From: Deinandra increscens subsp. villosa
Lineage: Eukaryota > Streptophyta > Magnoliopsida > Asterales > Asteraceae
DNA length: 64,000 nucleotides
Assembly: GCA_039602395.1 (NCBI GenBank)
Contig: JBCNJP010000008.1
Span: 19,731,867-19,795,866 of the forward strand
Direction of reading: 5' to 3'
Position 1 is the stretch's first letter. The number at the start of each line of letters is the position of its first letter. The notes beneath the pieces were generated by a model. It was given only the letters and a program-made list of their open reading frames with translations. It was not told where the DNA came from and ran no database searches. Position numbers and translations under genes: made by a program. Shown here piece by piece: positions 32,114-44,364 of the stretch.

Positions 32114-34027
32114 TGATGTGTCAGATTTGGATATATCAAAATGTGGTCAAGCTTTAAATGGTTAATACCAAGTGACCAAACTACACACCAGGGCAGTGCA
32201 CCCGTCGTGTGCATTATAGTTTTGGTAAGAACCGGATATCAATCCGTGGACGCTCAGCAGTCTCCCGATACCGAATCGTCGTTAATATCTAACCGATGAA
32301 AATGATTTTGAGAACTAACACTAAAAGCTAAGCAGAAAAAAACTAAAACAGATAAAAACCGGATAACACGATGGAAAAAAACAGTCGGAGAAAAATATCA
32401 CCTAGATAAGAATCCTCTAAACCCAATAAGACCTTTAGTTTGACTAATCAACACGATCACTACCACTAACGGTGAAAACCAAAATAAAATAGGACTATAG
32501 ACACATCCTAATCTCTAAGGTAATCCTAATTTAAGCACGGGTAGAAAACTATGTAAAATTGCCCAATGGTTTAATCGTTTTGGTCAAAGCGAACTAAACA
32601 TGCACGTAAAAGGAAACCACAAGAAAGGTCTCTCTAAATGGTACCTAACACATGCAATAATTCTGAAATGGATAGTCTAGGATCTAGAAAACTCTAAACA
32701 CGAATAAGCGAGCTCGAATCTTATGGTCATAAGCACCATAACTCACTAAACAATGCGTAGCTATTTCCTAGTACATGAAACGAATCGGTCAACTCTATCC
32801 CATATAGATGCACACAAAATCAGCTCCAAATCCATATCATATTATCATGTAGGAGGTCTCCGGATCATGCATTAATCAATAAACTCTAAAAAGTCAACCG
32901 ATTAATAATAAGCTAATCAATAAATGGTCGTAGTTCTACAATCCACATCAATTAACCCACATAACATGATATAAACAGAAGCTAAACATGCATACAAAGT
33001 CATCCAAGACATCCAATTCAGAATCAAAGAGCAATTTCACAAGATCATGTCAAAAAGTCAAAGTATAAAGTCAAACTAGGCCTAAATTCATCAAATCCAA
33101 GTGATACAATGCGAGGATCAGCCACAACTCATGCTAATAATTGATAAAAATCGAATCTTGAAGTATGACATGATCACTACTAACAAGAACAAGAGTAGGA
33201 AAGCAAGACCCGAAATGAAAATGGAAACCGGGAAGGCTTAGATCTTCAAATCTTCAATCCAAAAGCTCCAATCTTGATATCTTAATCCTCCTCCAATGTT
33301 CCAGATTATTTAGAGTATTTTTAGGGTTTTTTATGAGGTGAAGGCTGCAAAAAACGGCAGCTAAAATGGTTTAAAAATGAGGAAAATAGGGCTGGAAAGG
33401 CTACAGGTCGCTAGGCTTGTTGCTGATCTGGGCCTCGCAGGAGTGTATAAATGATTTCTAATCTGAACATGAACAACAAGGAGTTGCTGGCCTGGTGGTA
33501 TAATCCTTGCTGGAGGACCTAGAGGTCAGGGGTTCGAACCCTGCCTCCTCCCAGTGTTTTCTTCTTTTTTTTTCTTGGGCTTGGGCAATGGTTGCTGCTG
33601 GGCTAGCTGCCACTGGGCCGCTGGCCTTCTCTGGTGGGCTGGTGGACTACGCAGAACTAGGCATGGGCTGCTGCTGCTGTTATTATTTATTTTTTTTTCT
33701 TTTTCTTTAAACTCCCGTAACTTCTTCATCCGAGCTCCAAATCCGCTTCCGTAAATTGCGTTTTTCTTCTAAAATCATCACGCACCAACCAAACACCTAA
33801 AATTCAATAAATAAACACACCAATAAATATCACATTATAATATTCTCAATTAAAAACTCAATTTAAATGTGAAAATTTATATTTCTCAAATATTAATCGA
33901 AAACCCAATCTAAGATCAATAAATTGAATATTAAACAATTAAGCACCAATTTTGATAATTTTCATTTAAAAACTTATTTATATGCGGAATTTATTTATTT
34001 ATTTTATGCAAAAGATCCTACGCATCA
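32114..34027 (-). repeat. 3' LTR of the Athila-like element
   Basis: 1,914 bp. Low coding content. It contains a tRNA-like SINE head at about 33487-33550 and a T/C-rich stretch at 33680-33710. Apparent 60-70-codon frames around 33510-33750 are not conserved as protein and I do not call them genes. Confidence 0.93.
33487..33550 (+). repeat. tRNA-derived SINE head inside the LTR
   Basis: An A-box-like GGCCTGGTGGTATAA and a perfect B box GGTTCGAACCC (33530-33540), held in a T-arm CAGGG-GTTCGAA-CCCTG. The segment AGAGGTCAGGGGTTCGAA is typical of plant SINE heads. The acceptor stem does not close, so it is not a tRNA gene. The same module is in the other LTR at about 39858-39922. It lies opposite to the element's sense strand. 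Confidence 0.65.
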
Positions 34028-36299
34028 AATATCCCCACACTTAAGCTTTGCTTGCCCTCAAGCAAAATCTCATGCAACACTTCCACAAGCCAATCGAAGA
34101 CGCAACGTCCACCCAACCCAATGCAACTACTCAAGCCTACTTGCATCCCCAAATCTCAAGATTTACACTTTTCAAAAGATTTATAATCCAACAAGCAATT
34201 ATGATAATTATTTTAAAAACATGGAAATGCCTACTAGCTCACACACATCAAGGTTCAATCAAGCAATGCAACATACCCCTCACAATGATCACTCAACTCG
34301 GTGAAATTTAGTGGATAGATGATTAAAAAGGTCATCGATTTAAGTGGATCACTCAAGGCCAAACATGCACTTCATTGTCATAAGCTTGTATCGAAATCGC
34401 ATCTCCACCAAACAACATAAAATCGTTCATAAATCAAGAGGACTTTCAAAAGGGTTGTAATGTTAGGCTAGGGTTTAGGGTATGGAATGGGAGTGTGAAA
34501 GTGGCGAAGTGCTTAGAAATCCGGAAAAGTCAATAAACAAACTAAAAGAAAATTTACATAAATAACTCCAAGTCGGGTAATTTTGACCCGAACACACAAA
34601 CTAAGAAAAACTCTATTTTTTCAGCTTTATCTTAGGTCTATGACCTCCAATAATGAGCTAGAATTTTCTGCAATTTTTTTTCTTTTTTTCTCTTTCTTTT
34701 TTTTTTCTTTTTTTTTTGTGCAATCTCATATGAATTCCTAGAATGGAGATTGAGTACTAGGAGAATCACACTTAATCACCTTTTTTTTCTTTAAACTAAA
34801 AACAATACTTGATGTAAGTAACCAAAACAATATACACAAAGTCCTAAACTAATCCGGATTTTTCACACAAGGGTTTAAGAACAAAAATAAAGGCTAAACA
34901 AAAGGCTAAATAGGTCAAAAAGTGAGAAAATCAAACGAGAAGGAAAAAGGCTCAACGGGTTTTCTAAGGAATAATGTTTCAGGGTAGGAAAAATGATAAG
35001 ATCAAAGAAAAAGGCTAAGTCAAAGGGGGTAATCCTAGTGCCTCTATCATTTCTATGTCCAATTTTAGTTCATGATCTCGACGCGTATAAACAACACAAG
35101 TTCTAAAATGAAAGCGCATGATGGCATAACACTCAGCCAAACGAAAGTGAGTAAATAATGTAACATATAATGCAAATTAAGGCTCAAATATCTCACGAAA
35201 ACGGATGGAAAAGGGCTATCGATATGATGCAAGCAATCAATCCCCCATCCGATAGTTTCACTAAGTAAAGCATTCCATTTATTGATTTTATTTGAAAAAC
35301 ACTTGCTTGGAAATACTTTTTCAAGATACTCGAAGAAAAGGTTTTGACTAGAGACAAGCATCGTATACACGGGTGAGCAAAACGTCACGAATTACATCAA
35401 CGGGCCCACTTCCATGTGCAAAAAGATGGGCAAAATTCTTAATTTCAACTCAAAACAGGGGGATATGATAAGAAAATTTGAAAAATTTTCACGAATTTAA
35501 GAAATTTCAGTTCAATTTACCCCCATCCCCACACTTAATTTGTACATTGTCCCTAATGTACGCTAAAACAGACAAAATAAAGGGGAAAGGGAACTGAAAT
35601 ACTCCCCTAATCATAGTCTTGTGCCAGAACTGCCTCCAACATGATCAAAATCCTCAAAAATAAGAAACGACTCTCGATAAATCAAGGCATCTGGTGGTCC
35701 GATGATGAATCTAGAAAGAAAACACAACTCAAGTGAAAGCAATAAGCGGATCGGGTCTCGATATCGGGCAAGTTTGAGAATTTTTAAACGTTTTGAAAAG
35801 TGAACAATTAACCAAAAGCGATCGTTTGTTTGTCATTTATGAAGTGAACGATACGCTTTGACCAAAAGTCAACATGCCCGATAAACCCTGATACGGACCG
35901 TTGATTGTCATTTATGAAGTGACGGTCCGTATCCTCAAAATCACACTTAAATCATGAAAGCACACTTGCGGACCGTGGGAATGGAGATTGAGTACCCAAC
36001 GGCCCACAATTGTGCGTTACCTACAAACCCGCGAAACAATACCAAAATGATAAGTCAATGCAATTTCCAACAATGGCATGCTTCCAAAAACCTGCAAAAC
36101 TTGAAACAAAAACATAAAACGAAACAAAGAGAAATAAAATGCAACTAATTTAAGCAAACTAACTAGAAGGAAATTAAACTACTAAAAGATCAAACAAAGC
36201 ATGAAACAAGCAAACTAAAATAAACAAGTATTCGGGTTGCCTCCCGGAAGCGCTGAACTATTTAACGAGTTTTCAGCCAGACTCGAACCCGCGGTTAAG
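34028..36299 (-). other. Non-coding 3' region of the Athila-like element
   Basis: No frame I can support. On the minus strand it carries GTGTGGGG-type purine tracts (34028-34045, 35518-35535), next to GAGGGCAAGCAAAGC and TTAGGGACAATGTACAAATT, motifs common at the 3' end of Athila/Tat-type elements. A poly(T)/CT tract lies at 34675-34720. Confidence 0.7.
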
Positions 36300-38262
36300 T
36301 CAACCGGGGTCATGGATGTGACCTCCCTCACTGCCAAATATGCTCTCATCAGACATGTGCACATGCCACGCCTCAAATAGGGGTTGAACTCCCTTATGTC
36401 GATCTCGCAGGCACATCGCATACACCTCGGCCACCCATGGTCTATCACTCACTGAAGCCTTCAATGTCTTATCAGGCGGCTTTTTCTTCAATCCAACGCT
36501 CGCTTCATCCCCACACTTCTTCTTTGGCGGGGCCTGCAATGATATAGTCGACTTGGTAATAACTGAAGGTGGGTCGGGTGGGTGATCTTTAATTCCAATA
36601 TGATGAACGAAGGCCTGGTGATGTTTCTCCTACTGCTCTTCCCTAAGTTGATCCCTAAGTCTCTCTGGATATGGAATATGAGGGATGTAGGGTCGAGGAA
36701 CATATTTCTCCACTACTGGTTCCTCGAGTCGTGCTGTACTTGTTGGGCTTAGCCTAGATTGCACCTGCCCAGGAACCTCTACCTCAATCTCCTCGTCTAT
36801 CTCATCATCACTCTCCTCATCAACTGGCTCAGCACTGACCGCCGGTTCTGAAATTGGAGTGGTGTTGTCATTCAGGTAAAAGATTGCATTCACGTATTGC
36901 TTAGGATATGACTGTGTGTTCCCTTGCAATCCTCCTGGTTTTCTCTCAGAAAACGATTTGGAAAGTTGACCCATGGTCCTCTCCATATTTTACATATGAG
37001 CTGCTAAATTACTCAACTCTTTGGCCACCACAACTATATCCTGCTCAGTCCGCAAAATCCTCTGATCATTCTGCTGTGAAGTTTTCTCATTCTGCTTGAT
37101 AAACTGAGACATCATGTCAGTTAAATTCTTCAAACCTGAATCCTCTGTCGGTGTCTGTTTGCCAACCTCTGGGTCATAGAAACCCTGTTGCCTCGGTGGC
37201 GGTCTCGACTGAAAGCAAGGCATGTTCGAGCTGAAATTTTGGTTGTTCTGCCACCCCTGATTGTAGTTATACGTGTTGGGTGGTGGATGGGCCTGGTTGG
37301 CCATGTAGTCGACCTGCTCGACAAAATCGGTGCTACCCCCCGATAGGACAACGTGTAATGTCGTGGGGTCCTGAGCACAGCTCACAATACTTCACCTGCT
37401 GCTCCATCACCTGCATTTTGGCTATTTTCTTCGATAACGCCTCGACCTGCATGGATAGACCTGTAATGGGGTCAACCTGGAGGACTCCTCTCTGCTGGGT
37501 CGGCTTACTCCACGTGCTCGACCACTGATAATCATTTAAAGCAAGCTCCTCAAGTAATTCTTGCGCCTCCTCGGGCGTTTTACTGCTTAATGTCCCACCA
37601 GCTGACGTGTCGACCGTATGTCGTGTGAGTGGATGTAAACCGCTGTAGAAAATCTGCATCTGCTGGTGTAGCTCAATCCCATGAGACGGACATTTTCTCA
37701 ACAACTCTTTGAATCTCTCCCACGCCTCGTATAAGCTCTCAGTATCCTCCTGAAGGAAAGAATGTATTTTGTTTCGAAACATAGCAACTTTCGATGGAGG
37801 AAAATACTTTGAAATGAATTTTTGCGTCAAAACAACCCATGTCGTGATGGATCCGGGTGGGAGGGAGTGAAGCCACGCCTTCGCTGCGCCACGAAGGGGA
37901 AATGGGAAAAGTCGCAATTTAATGGCATCAGGTGGGACCCCATTGAGTTTGAAAGTGTCACAAACTTCGAGGAAGTTCGCGATATGAGTCATCGGGTCGT
38001 CATTGGGGAACCCATCGAATTGAACATAGTTAAGAATCATGGTAATGGTCTGAGGCTGGATTTGGAAGCTTTGAGCTTCAACAGGTGGTCGGGTGACACT
38101 AGGTAACATCCCATCAATGTTGGGACGCGCGTAATCGGCAAGTGTACGTCTCTCTGGTGGATTCGTCATTGGTAATGCTCGTTGCACGAGACGAAGGTGA
38201 TGAAAAACTCTCTCGGGTTCAGAAACTGGTGAAAATCGGCTCTGGCGGCGACGTATGCGCAT
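36300..38262 (-). pseudogene. Athila-like gag
   Basis: Minus strand. Start chosen at the ATG at 38262 (MRIRRRQSRFSPVSEPERV) because gypsy gag proteins of this lineage begin with a short basic segment before LADYARPN. The retrotransposon-gag core follows: NFLEVCDTFKLNGVPPDAI, LRLFPFPLRGAAKAWL and FISKYFPPSK, ending in a C-type knuckle CELCSGPHDITRC (CX2CX3HX4C). The frame then breaks in a run of six G/C at 37337-37342. One fewer base restores STDFVEQVDYMAN. In-frame stops at 36987-36989 and 36630-36632 split the tail (KYVPRPYIPHIPYPERLRDQ, then APPKKKCGDEASV). The pol frame that would normally follow is absent. It makes no full-length Gag as read, though the lesions are few. Confidence 0.88.
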
Positions 38263-38466
38263 AAACAAACAAAAATGCGATAAAAACAACGACACAGAAA
38301 CAGAAAACGAAAAAAAAAAGTAACCTAAAAGTCTAACTAACACAAAAAGGAAACACAGAAACAGATAAACATACTAACAGCTAAAATACGTAAAGAAAAC
38401 AGGTAAACAGATAAAGCAAGCAAGTGGTTAAACTACTAGCTCGGATATTTCTCGGAATCTGACGCG

Positions 38467-38484
38467 TCCCCGGCAACGGCGCCA
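38467..38484 (-). promoter_or_regulatory. Primer-binding site, tRNA-Asp type
   Basis: The complement TGGCGCCGTTGCCGGGGA matches 18 nt of the 3' end of plant tRNA-Asp, six bases from the LTR at 38491. Confidence 0.92.
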
Positions 38485-38490
38485 AAAACT

Positions 38491-39999
38491 TGATGTGTCA
38501 GATTTGGATATATCAAAATGTGGTCAAGCTTTAAATGGTTAATACCAAGTGACCAAACTACACACCAGGGCAGTGCACCCGTCGTGTGCAGTATAGTTTT
38601 GGTAAGAACTGGATATCAATCCGTGGACGCTCAGCAGTCTCCCGATACCGAATCGTCGTTAATATCTAACCGATGAAAATGATTTTGACAACTAACACTA
38701 AAAGCTAAGCAGAAAAAAACTAAAACAGATAAAAACCGGATAACACGATGGAAAAAAACAGTCGGAGAAAAATATCACCTAGATAAGAATCCTCTAAACC
38801 CAATAAGACCTTTAGTTTGACTAATCAACACGATCACTACCACTAACTGTGAAAACCAAAATAAAATAGGACTATAGACACATCCTAATCTCTAAGGTAA
38901 TCCTAATTTAAGCACGGGTAGAAAACTATGTAAAATTGCCCAATGGTTTAATCGTTTTGCTCAAAGCGAACTAAACACGCACGTAAAAGGAAACCACAAG
39001 AAAGGTCTCTCTAAATGGTACCTAACACATGCAATAATTCTGAAATGGATAGTCTAGGATCTAGAAAACTTTAAACACGAATAAGCGAGCTCGAATCTTA
39101 TGGTCATAAGCACCATAACTCACTAAACAATGCGTAGCTATTTCCTAGTACATGAAACGAATCGGTCAACTCTATCCCATATAGATGCACACAAAATCAG
39201 CTCCAAATCCATATCATATTATCATGTAGGAGGTCTCCAGATCATGCATTAATCAATAAACTCTAAAAAGTCAACCGATTAATAATAAGCTAATCAATAA
39301 ATGGTCGTAGTTCTACAATCCACATCAATTAACCCACATAACATGATATAAACAGAAGCTAAACATGCATACAAAGTCATCCAAGACATCCAATTCAGAA
39401 TCAAAGAGCAATTTCACAAGATCATGTCAAAAAGTCAAAGTATAAAGTCAAACTAGGCCTAAATTCATCAAATCCAAGTGATACAATGCGAGGATCTGCC
39501 ACAACTCATGCTAATAATTGATAAAAATCGAATCTTGAAGTATGACATGATCACTACTAACAAGAACAAGAGTAGGAAAGCAAGACCCGAAATGAAAATG
39601 GAAACCGGGAAGGCTTAGATCTTCAAATCTTCAATCCAAAAGCTCCAATCTTGATATCTTAATCCTCCTCCAATGTTCCAGATTATTTAGAGTATTTTTA
39701 GGGTTTTTTATGAGGTGAAGGCTGCAAAAAACGGCAGCTAAAATGGTTTAAAAATGAGGAAAATAGGGCTGGAAAGGCTACAGGTCGCTGGGCTTGTTGC
39801 TGATCTGGGCCTCGCAGGAGTGTATAAATGATTTCTAATCTGAACATGAACAACAAGGAGTTGCTGGCCTGGTGGTATAATCCTTGCTGGAGGACCTAGA
39901 GGTCAGGGGTTCGAACCCTGCCTCCTCCCAGTGTTTTCTTCTTTTTTTTCTTGGGCTTGGGCAATGGTTGCTACTGGGCTAGCTGCCACTGGGCCGCTG
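38491..39999 (-). repeat. 5' LTR of the Athila-like element, part 1
   Basis: 1,509 bp matching 32114-33622 with few differences. Broken at CGCTG by the copia-type insertion. It contains the second SINE head at 39858-39922. Confidence 0.93.
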
Positions 40000-40366
40000 T
40001 GTTAGAGCATATTCCTATGTCACGATGTGTCTCGTGTATTGTATCTATGTAATGAGAGCAACTATGTGATTCTAGGTAGGCTGCTGGGCGTAACACATGG
40101 TCCGCCGGACCAGTTGGTGCAGCGTATCAGTTGATACGCTGGGTGATACGCCAGCTAGTCTAAGTTACCTATAAATAGGTAGCATGTGTTGAGAGCAATA
40201 GCACTGATAGAGAACTTCAAGTCATATTCTACATTTCTGTGTGTGTGTTTCTGTGTGTATGCTCTCAAGGGTTCATCAATACAAATCTCATTTGTATTTA
40301 CTTTTGATCTCGTTTCATCTCATTATCACGTGATTAGCAAACGATCCATCGCTCCATGGTTTTACA
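40000..40366 (+). repeat. 5' LTR of the gag-only copia-type element
   Basis: TG...CA, 367 bp. TATA box TATAAATA at 40170-40177. Two palindromes in U3: TGGTCCG-C-CGGACCA (40098-40112) and AGCGTATCA-GT-TGATACGCT (40121-40140). Confidence 0.96.
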
Positions 40367-40368
40367 AG

Positions 40369-40380
40369 TGGTATCAGAGC
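40369..40380 (+). promoter_or_regulatory. Primer-binding site, initiator tRNA-Met type
   Basis: TGGTATCAGAGC, two bases after the LTR. Confidence 0.95.
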
Positions 40381-41098
40381 TATCTGGTTCCATTTGCTGA
40401 TCATATTCTGTGATTTTGGAGATTTTTAGAGAGAGAAAGTTTGGGTTTTCTTCATTTTTCATCAAATTTCCGCAATTCCGAGTGTTTCAACGATGGAAAA
40501 TGATTTCTGAGTGTTGCTGGAGTGTTTTCGCATCATACTAAAGCAATTTCCAGCTCCAAACGTCAAATTTCACGAAAATCTGTGAATTCAGCCTCGAAAT
40601 CAGTTGGTCCGCCGGATGAATTTTCTGGTCCGCCGGATGAAGTTTCTGGTCCGCTAAGCAATATTCATCGAGCTGGTCCGTGGCGGTTATAGCGTATCAG
40701 TGTGATCCGCTGAAATAAACTGGCCCGCCGTATCAGTTTTTGGTCCGCCGGATCAATCTGATCCGCTAGTACAATTTGGTCTGCTGGTTATAAATCTGAT
40801 CCGCAGGTATAATCTGGTCCGCTGAGATTAATCTGGTCCGCTTTTGGTCCGCAAATACAAGTCTGGTCCGCTGATTTTGGTTTGGTCCGCTGGCAGAAAA
40901 GTGTTAATCACTAAAACTGACGTAACTTGAGAACCGTTAAGAGTTACGGAACCCAATACCAGCCAAAACGTTCGTATCGACGAGACCTAGGACGTGTACC
41001 CGCCTACGGCCAGTACCGACAAGTTTTGACCCCCTAAATCCGCTTGGAAAGCCTCCGTTTTTGAGTTCGAAGTTTTGAGGTGTTATATTTCGGAAAAT
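40381..41098 (+). repeat. Leader with GGTCCGC repeats
   Basis: Between 40600 and 40905 the word GGTCCGC (or GATCCGC, GGCCCGC) occurs about fifteen times at irregular spacing, often followed by a second CGGAT, so it can pair locally. The same word lies in the LTR palindrome. No ORF. Confidence 0.8.
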
Positions 41099-44000
41099 AT
41101 GTCGGATTTTCAAGCGTTTTCCGCGATTCAAAATACGATGCAAGCTATCATTAACTATGATAATGAAATAGGAACAAGTCAGAAAGTTCCGAAATTGCTC
41201 AGATTGGAAGATTATCATAGTTGGGTGAAGCGATTCAATGCATATGTTGGTGCAAATGATGTTGATTTTTGGATATCTTACAATAATCTATATGAGTATC
41301 CAACAGGACAAAATGGAAGGCCAGTTTTGCAACAGAGTCTTACTGGTGAGCAAAAGAAAGCATATCAAGCAGAACAAAAAGCTTATGGTGCTTTAACGAT
41401 GGCATTACCTTCCGACTTATTACATCAATTTTCTGCGTATACTTCTGCAAAAGAATTGTGGGATGCAATTCAAAAACGATGTGAGGGTAATGATCAATTC
41501 AAGAAAAGCAAACAAAAGGTTCTAAGAAAAGAGTTCGACAATTTCAAGCATTATCCAGATGAGAATATTTCAAAGCTTATCACTAGGTTTTCACATTTGT
41601 TAAGTGAAATGGCTTTGGTTGGCATCAAAAAGGAAGAAGCTGATCTGAAAGAGAAGATACTAGAGGCATTGCCTGAAAAATGGGAGAATTATGTAATGAT
41701 GATTACTCATGATAAAGAATTTTCAGGATTGTCATTCATCAATTTGATTGAGCAGATACAAGCAAGAGATATGGAGTTGAGTGTCAACAAATCCATGCCT
41801 GCACAAGTACAGAATCCAGCTGCATATCGTGGTGAAAATGATTCTACCATAAATGCTAAAACGGCAAACATTTACAGTGAAGGTCCTAGTACTGCATTTC
41901 TTGCTGGAAAAACTGAGAGTTATGGTGATTCTCCAGGTTTACTTTTACAAGTTCAAACCGATCATCAAAGTCTACAATTCCTGATAAGGCATCTGAGGAT
42001 CTAGCTTCATTGTTATCTGCGTTTATATCATCGTCAAATGGTTCAATTTTTGGAAAACTTGGAGAAGTTGATTTGGTTGCAAATGACTTAGGTGAGTTGA
42101 GTGATGATCATTTGAACGAGTTAGATTTACATTGGCAATTTGCTATGATTGTTGAAAGAGGTAGGAGATACATGAAGAAGCATGGTAAACAATCTTTTAT
42201 TCCAGGAGGAAAACTTGGATTGGATAAATCCAAAGTTAAGTGTTTCAAATGTTCACAAGTTGGACATTTTGCTCGTGAATGTAACAATTCAAAAGTGTCT
42301 GCATCCTCTTCTTCAACAAACAATTCTAAATCACAAGCTTTGACTTCATACACGGCTGAAGGATATGATTGGGAAAGAGATATAGCAATAATTGAAGAGA
42401 GACAGAATCAGATAGCATTAACTGCAACTCTCAATGCAGATAGTTCTACAGATTCTATCTACAAGACATCACCTGCCATGGTGTATAATGCTGATCTAAA
42501 ACGATATGTTAAATTGTATCCTGATGAATCTGCACTTCTTGCCGAAGTTGGTTGTCACGAATTACATGATTCAGATTCAGACACAAGTTCATGTGAAACA
42601 GTTGTGGAAGATGGTACCGCAGAAGTGACAAAAGAGTTTCAAGAAAAATATGAATCTTTGTTAGCAGAGAATGGTTTGATCTCTGAAGAACTCAAAGCTG
42701 TTAAAGTTGAATTAGAATGTTCACAACAAAGATGTGCTGATTTAGAAAGAGACAATACAGAACTGGTTCAAAGTGCTGAAAAATGGGAAAATGAAGCAAA
42801 GGATGCTATTGGAGATTTTGATAATCTATTCGAGAAATCAACAGCTAGAGTCGCATCTCTTCTGAAATCTAATGTTGAACTTCAAAAGGCTTTTGATGAC
42901 GTTATTGCTGCTGGAAATGTTCAAAAAACAGTGATTTCTGAATTACAAGATAGAGTTCTAGAACTTAAAGAAGAACTTTCAAAGCTTAGAGATGAAAATG
43001 TTCAGGCTCGTGAAAAGAATGGAATTTTAACAAAAGATGTTGCTTATTACACAAAGAAGTGGGAAAAAGTTCATGCTGAGTTAATGGACATTTGTGATAC
43101 AAAAAGACAACTAAAGTCAGAATACAATGAGTTGTCAGATCAATTTATTGATGTTCAAAAAGAATTGATGGATGCTCAAGTCAAGATTTCTGAGTTGAAA
43201 ATTGAGATTCTTGTTCTTCAAAAACAAGTAAAGAATTCAGCTATGTCTCCTACTTTACTGAATTACATTTACAATCAGGAGAAGAGTGACGATAGTGTGA
43301 AATTAGAGGATTTGCATTCTGTTCCAGCTCCAGTGGTTATCTTAAATCCTCCATCTGTGTCATTTGATCCAAGAGCTGAAGTGCAAGATTATTCTAAATT
43401 TGCAACTCCAACAAAGAAGAAGAAAAACAAATCTGAGAAAAGGGAGAAGAAATTGGGTGAAGCTCCACAGTTTGTCTCAAGTTCCAAAGTTTTGGAAGAG
43501 CAAAAGCTTTGTGAGAACGTTGATTATGTTCCTTCATTTGCGAATGAAGAAGATAAAGCTTTGCTTCAAAGTAACAACTTGAAAGATATTAAAGCTAAGT
43601 TCAATAGCGAGGCTAAAGAACGAAAAGTTCCAAAATCTTCTTCAAGTTCTTCAAAAATTCCAGGGTATAAACAAAAAGGCTTGGGTTATATTGTTAACGA
43701 AGAACCAGTTTCAACACTACCACAGAAGCAGCCAAAGGGGAACGCTAAAGAGAAAGTTTCAGGTCACAAGAATCAGTCAAAGCAAAAGACACAAAAGGTG
43801 TTCACATCAAAGAATGCTGATTATTATTCTGGAGGTTCGTCTTATAATTCTGGTTATTCTTCACGAAGTCCACCTCCAAGGTATGATTCTTCAGACGATT
43901 TCTTTGATTCCTTTGGTTCAGAAAATATTTTTGGTTATCATGATGTGTTTAAACAGGACAAGAGAAATTTAAAGAATTTTGTTGATAAAAACCAAATTTT

Positions 44001-44364
44001 TGAATCAAATTTGGGTAGCAGTTCCCTTAATGTTTTTCAAAGGAAGTGTTATGCATGTCGTAGACCAGGGCATCTTGCGGCACAATGTCCTACGAATGCG
44101 AGCACTGACGCTTATGTGAACAAAACTGCTAAATATGTGGATTTAAATGGTCATATTTTTGATGAACCACAACCGTCGATGTACAAATCAACTAGTAAGC
44201 CGTCTTGGGCAAAGATGCAAGTTGACAATTTTGTGGAATCATTGAAAAATTTTCAATCGCCCAAGATTTGGAAACCCCGAGTTGTTTCCTTGGGTGTAAA
44301 AGACCATGTTGAAGACACCGGGCGACCCGAGGCTGTTGACTCGGGCCGATCCCAAAACCACTAA
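41099..44364 (+). pseudogene. Sirevirus-like long Gag of the gag-only element (one frameshift)
   Basis: Start at 41099 (MSDFQAFSAIQNTMQ), just after the leader. It encodes a UBN2-type gag domain (KLLRLEDYHSWVKRFNAYV, ELWDAIQKRCEG, FDNFKHYPDENISKLITRF), about 280 codons. Near 41940 the frame must step back one base. The second frame then runs 800 codons unbroken: first CCHC knuckle CFKCSQVGHFAREC (42241-42282), a long coiled coil (about 42620-43240), basic and Ser-rich stretches, and a second knuckle CYACRRPGHLAAQC (44047-44088). It ends at TAA. Total about 1,080 residues. Gag would bind genomic RNA and form the particle. With a single lesion in an otherwise clean frame it may be a very recent mutation, a consensus error or a real frameshift. 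No protease follows. Confidence 0.88.

Noticed and set aside
33487..33560. A functional tRNA gene
   Set aside because: T-arm and B box are perfect but the acceptor stem does not close and no plausible anticodon arm forms. It is repeated in both LTRs, which fits a SINE head.
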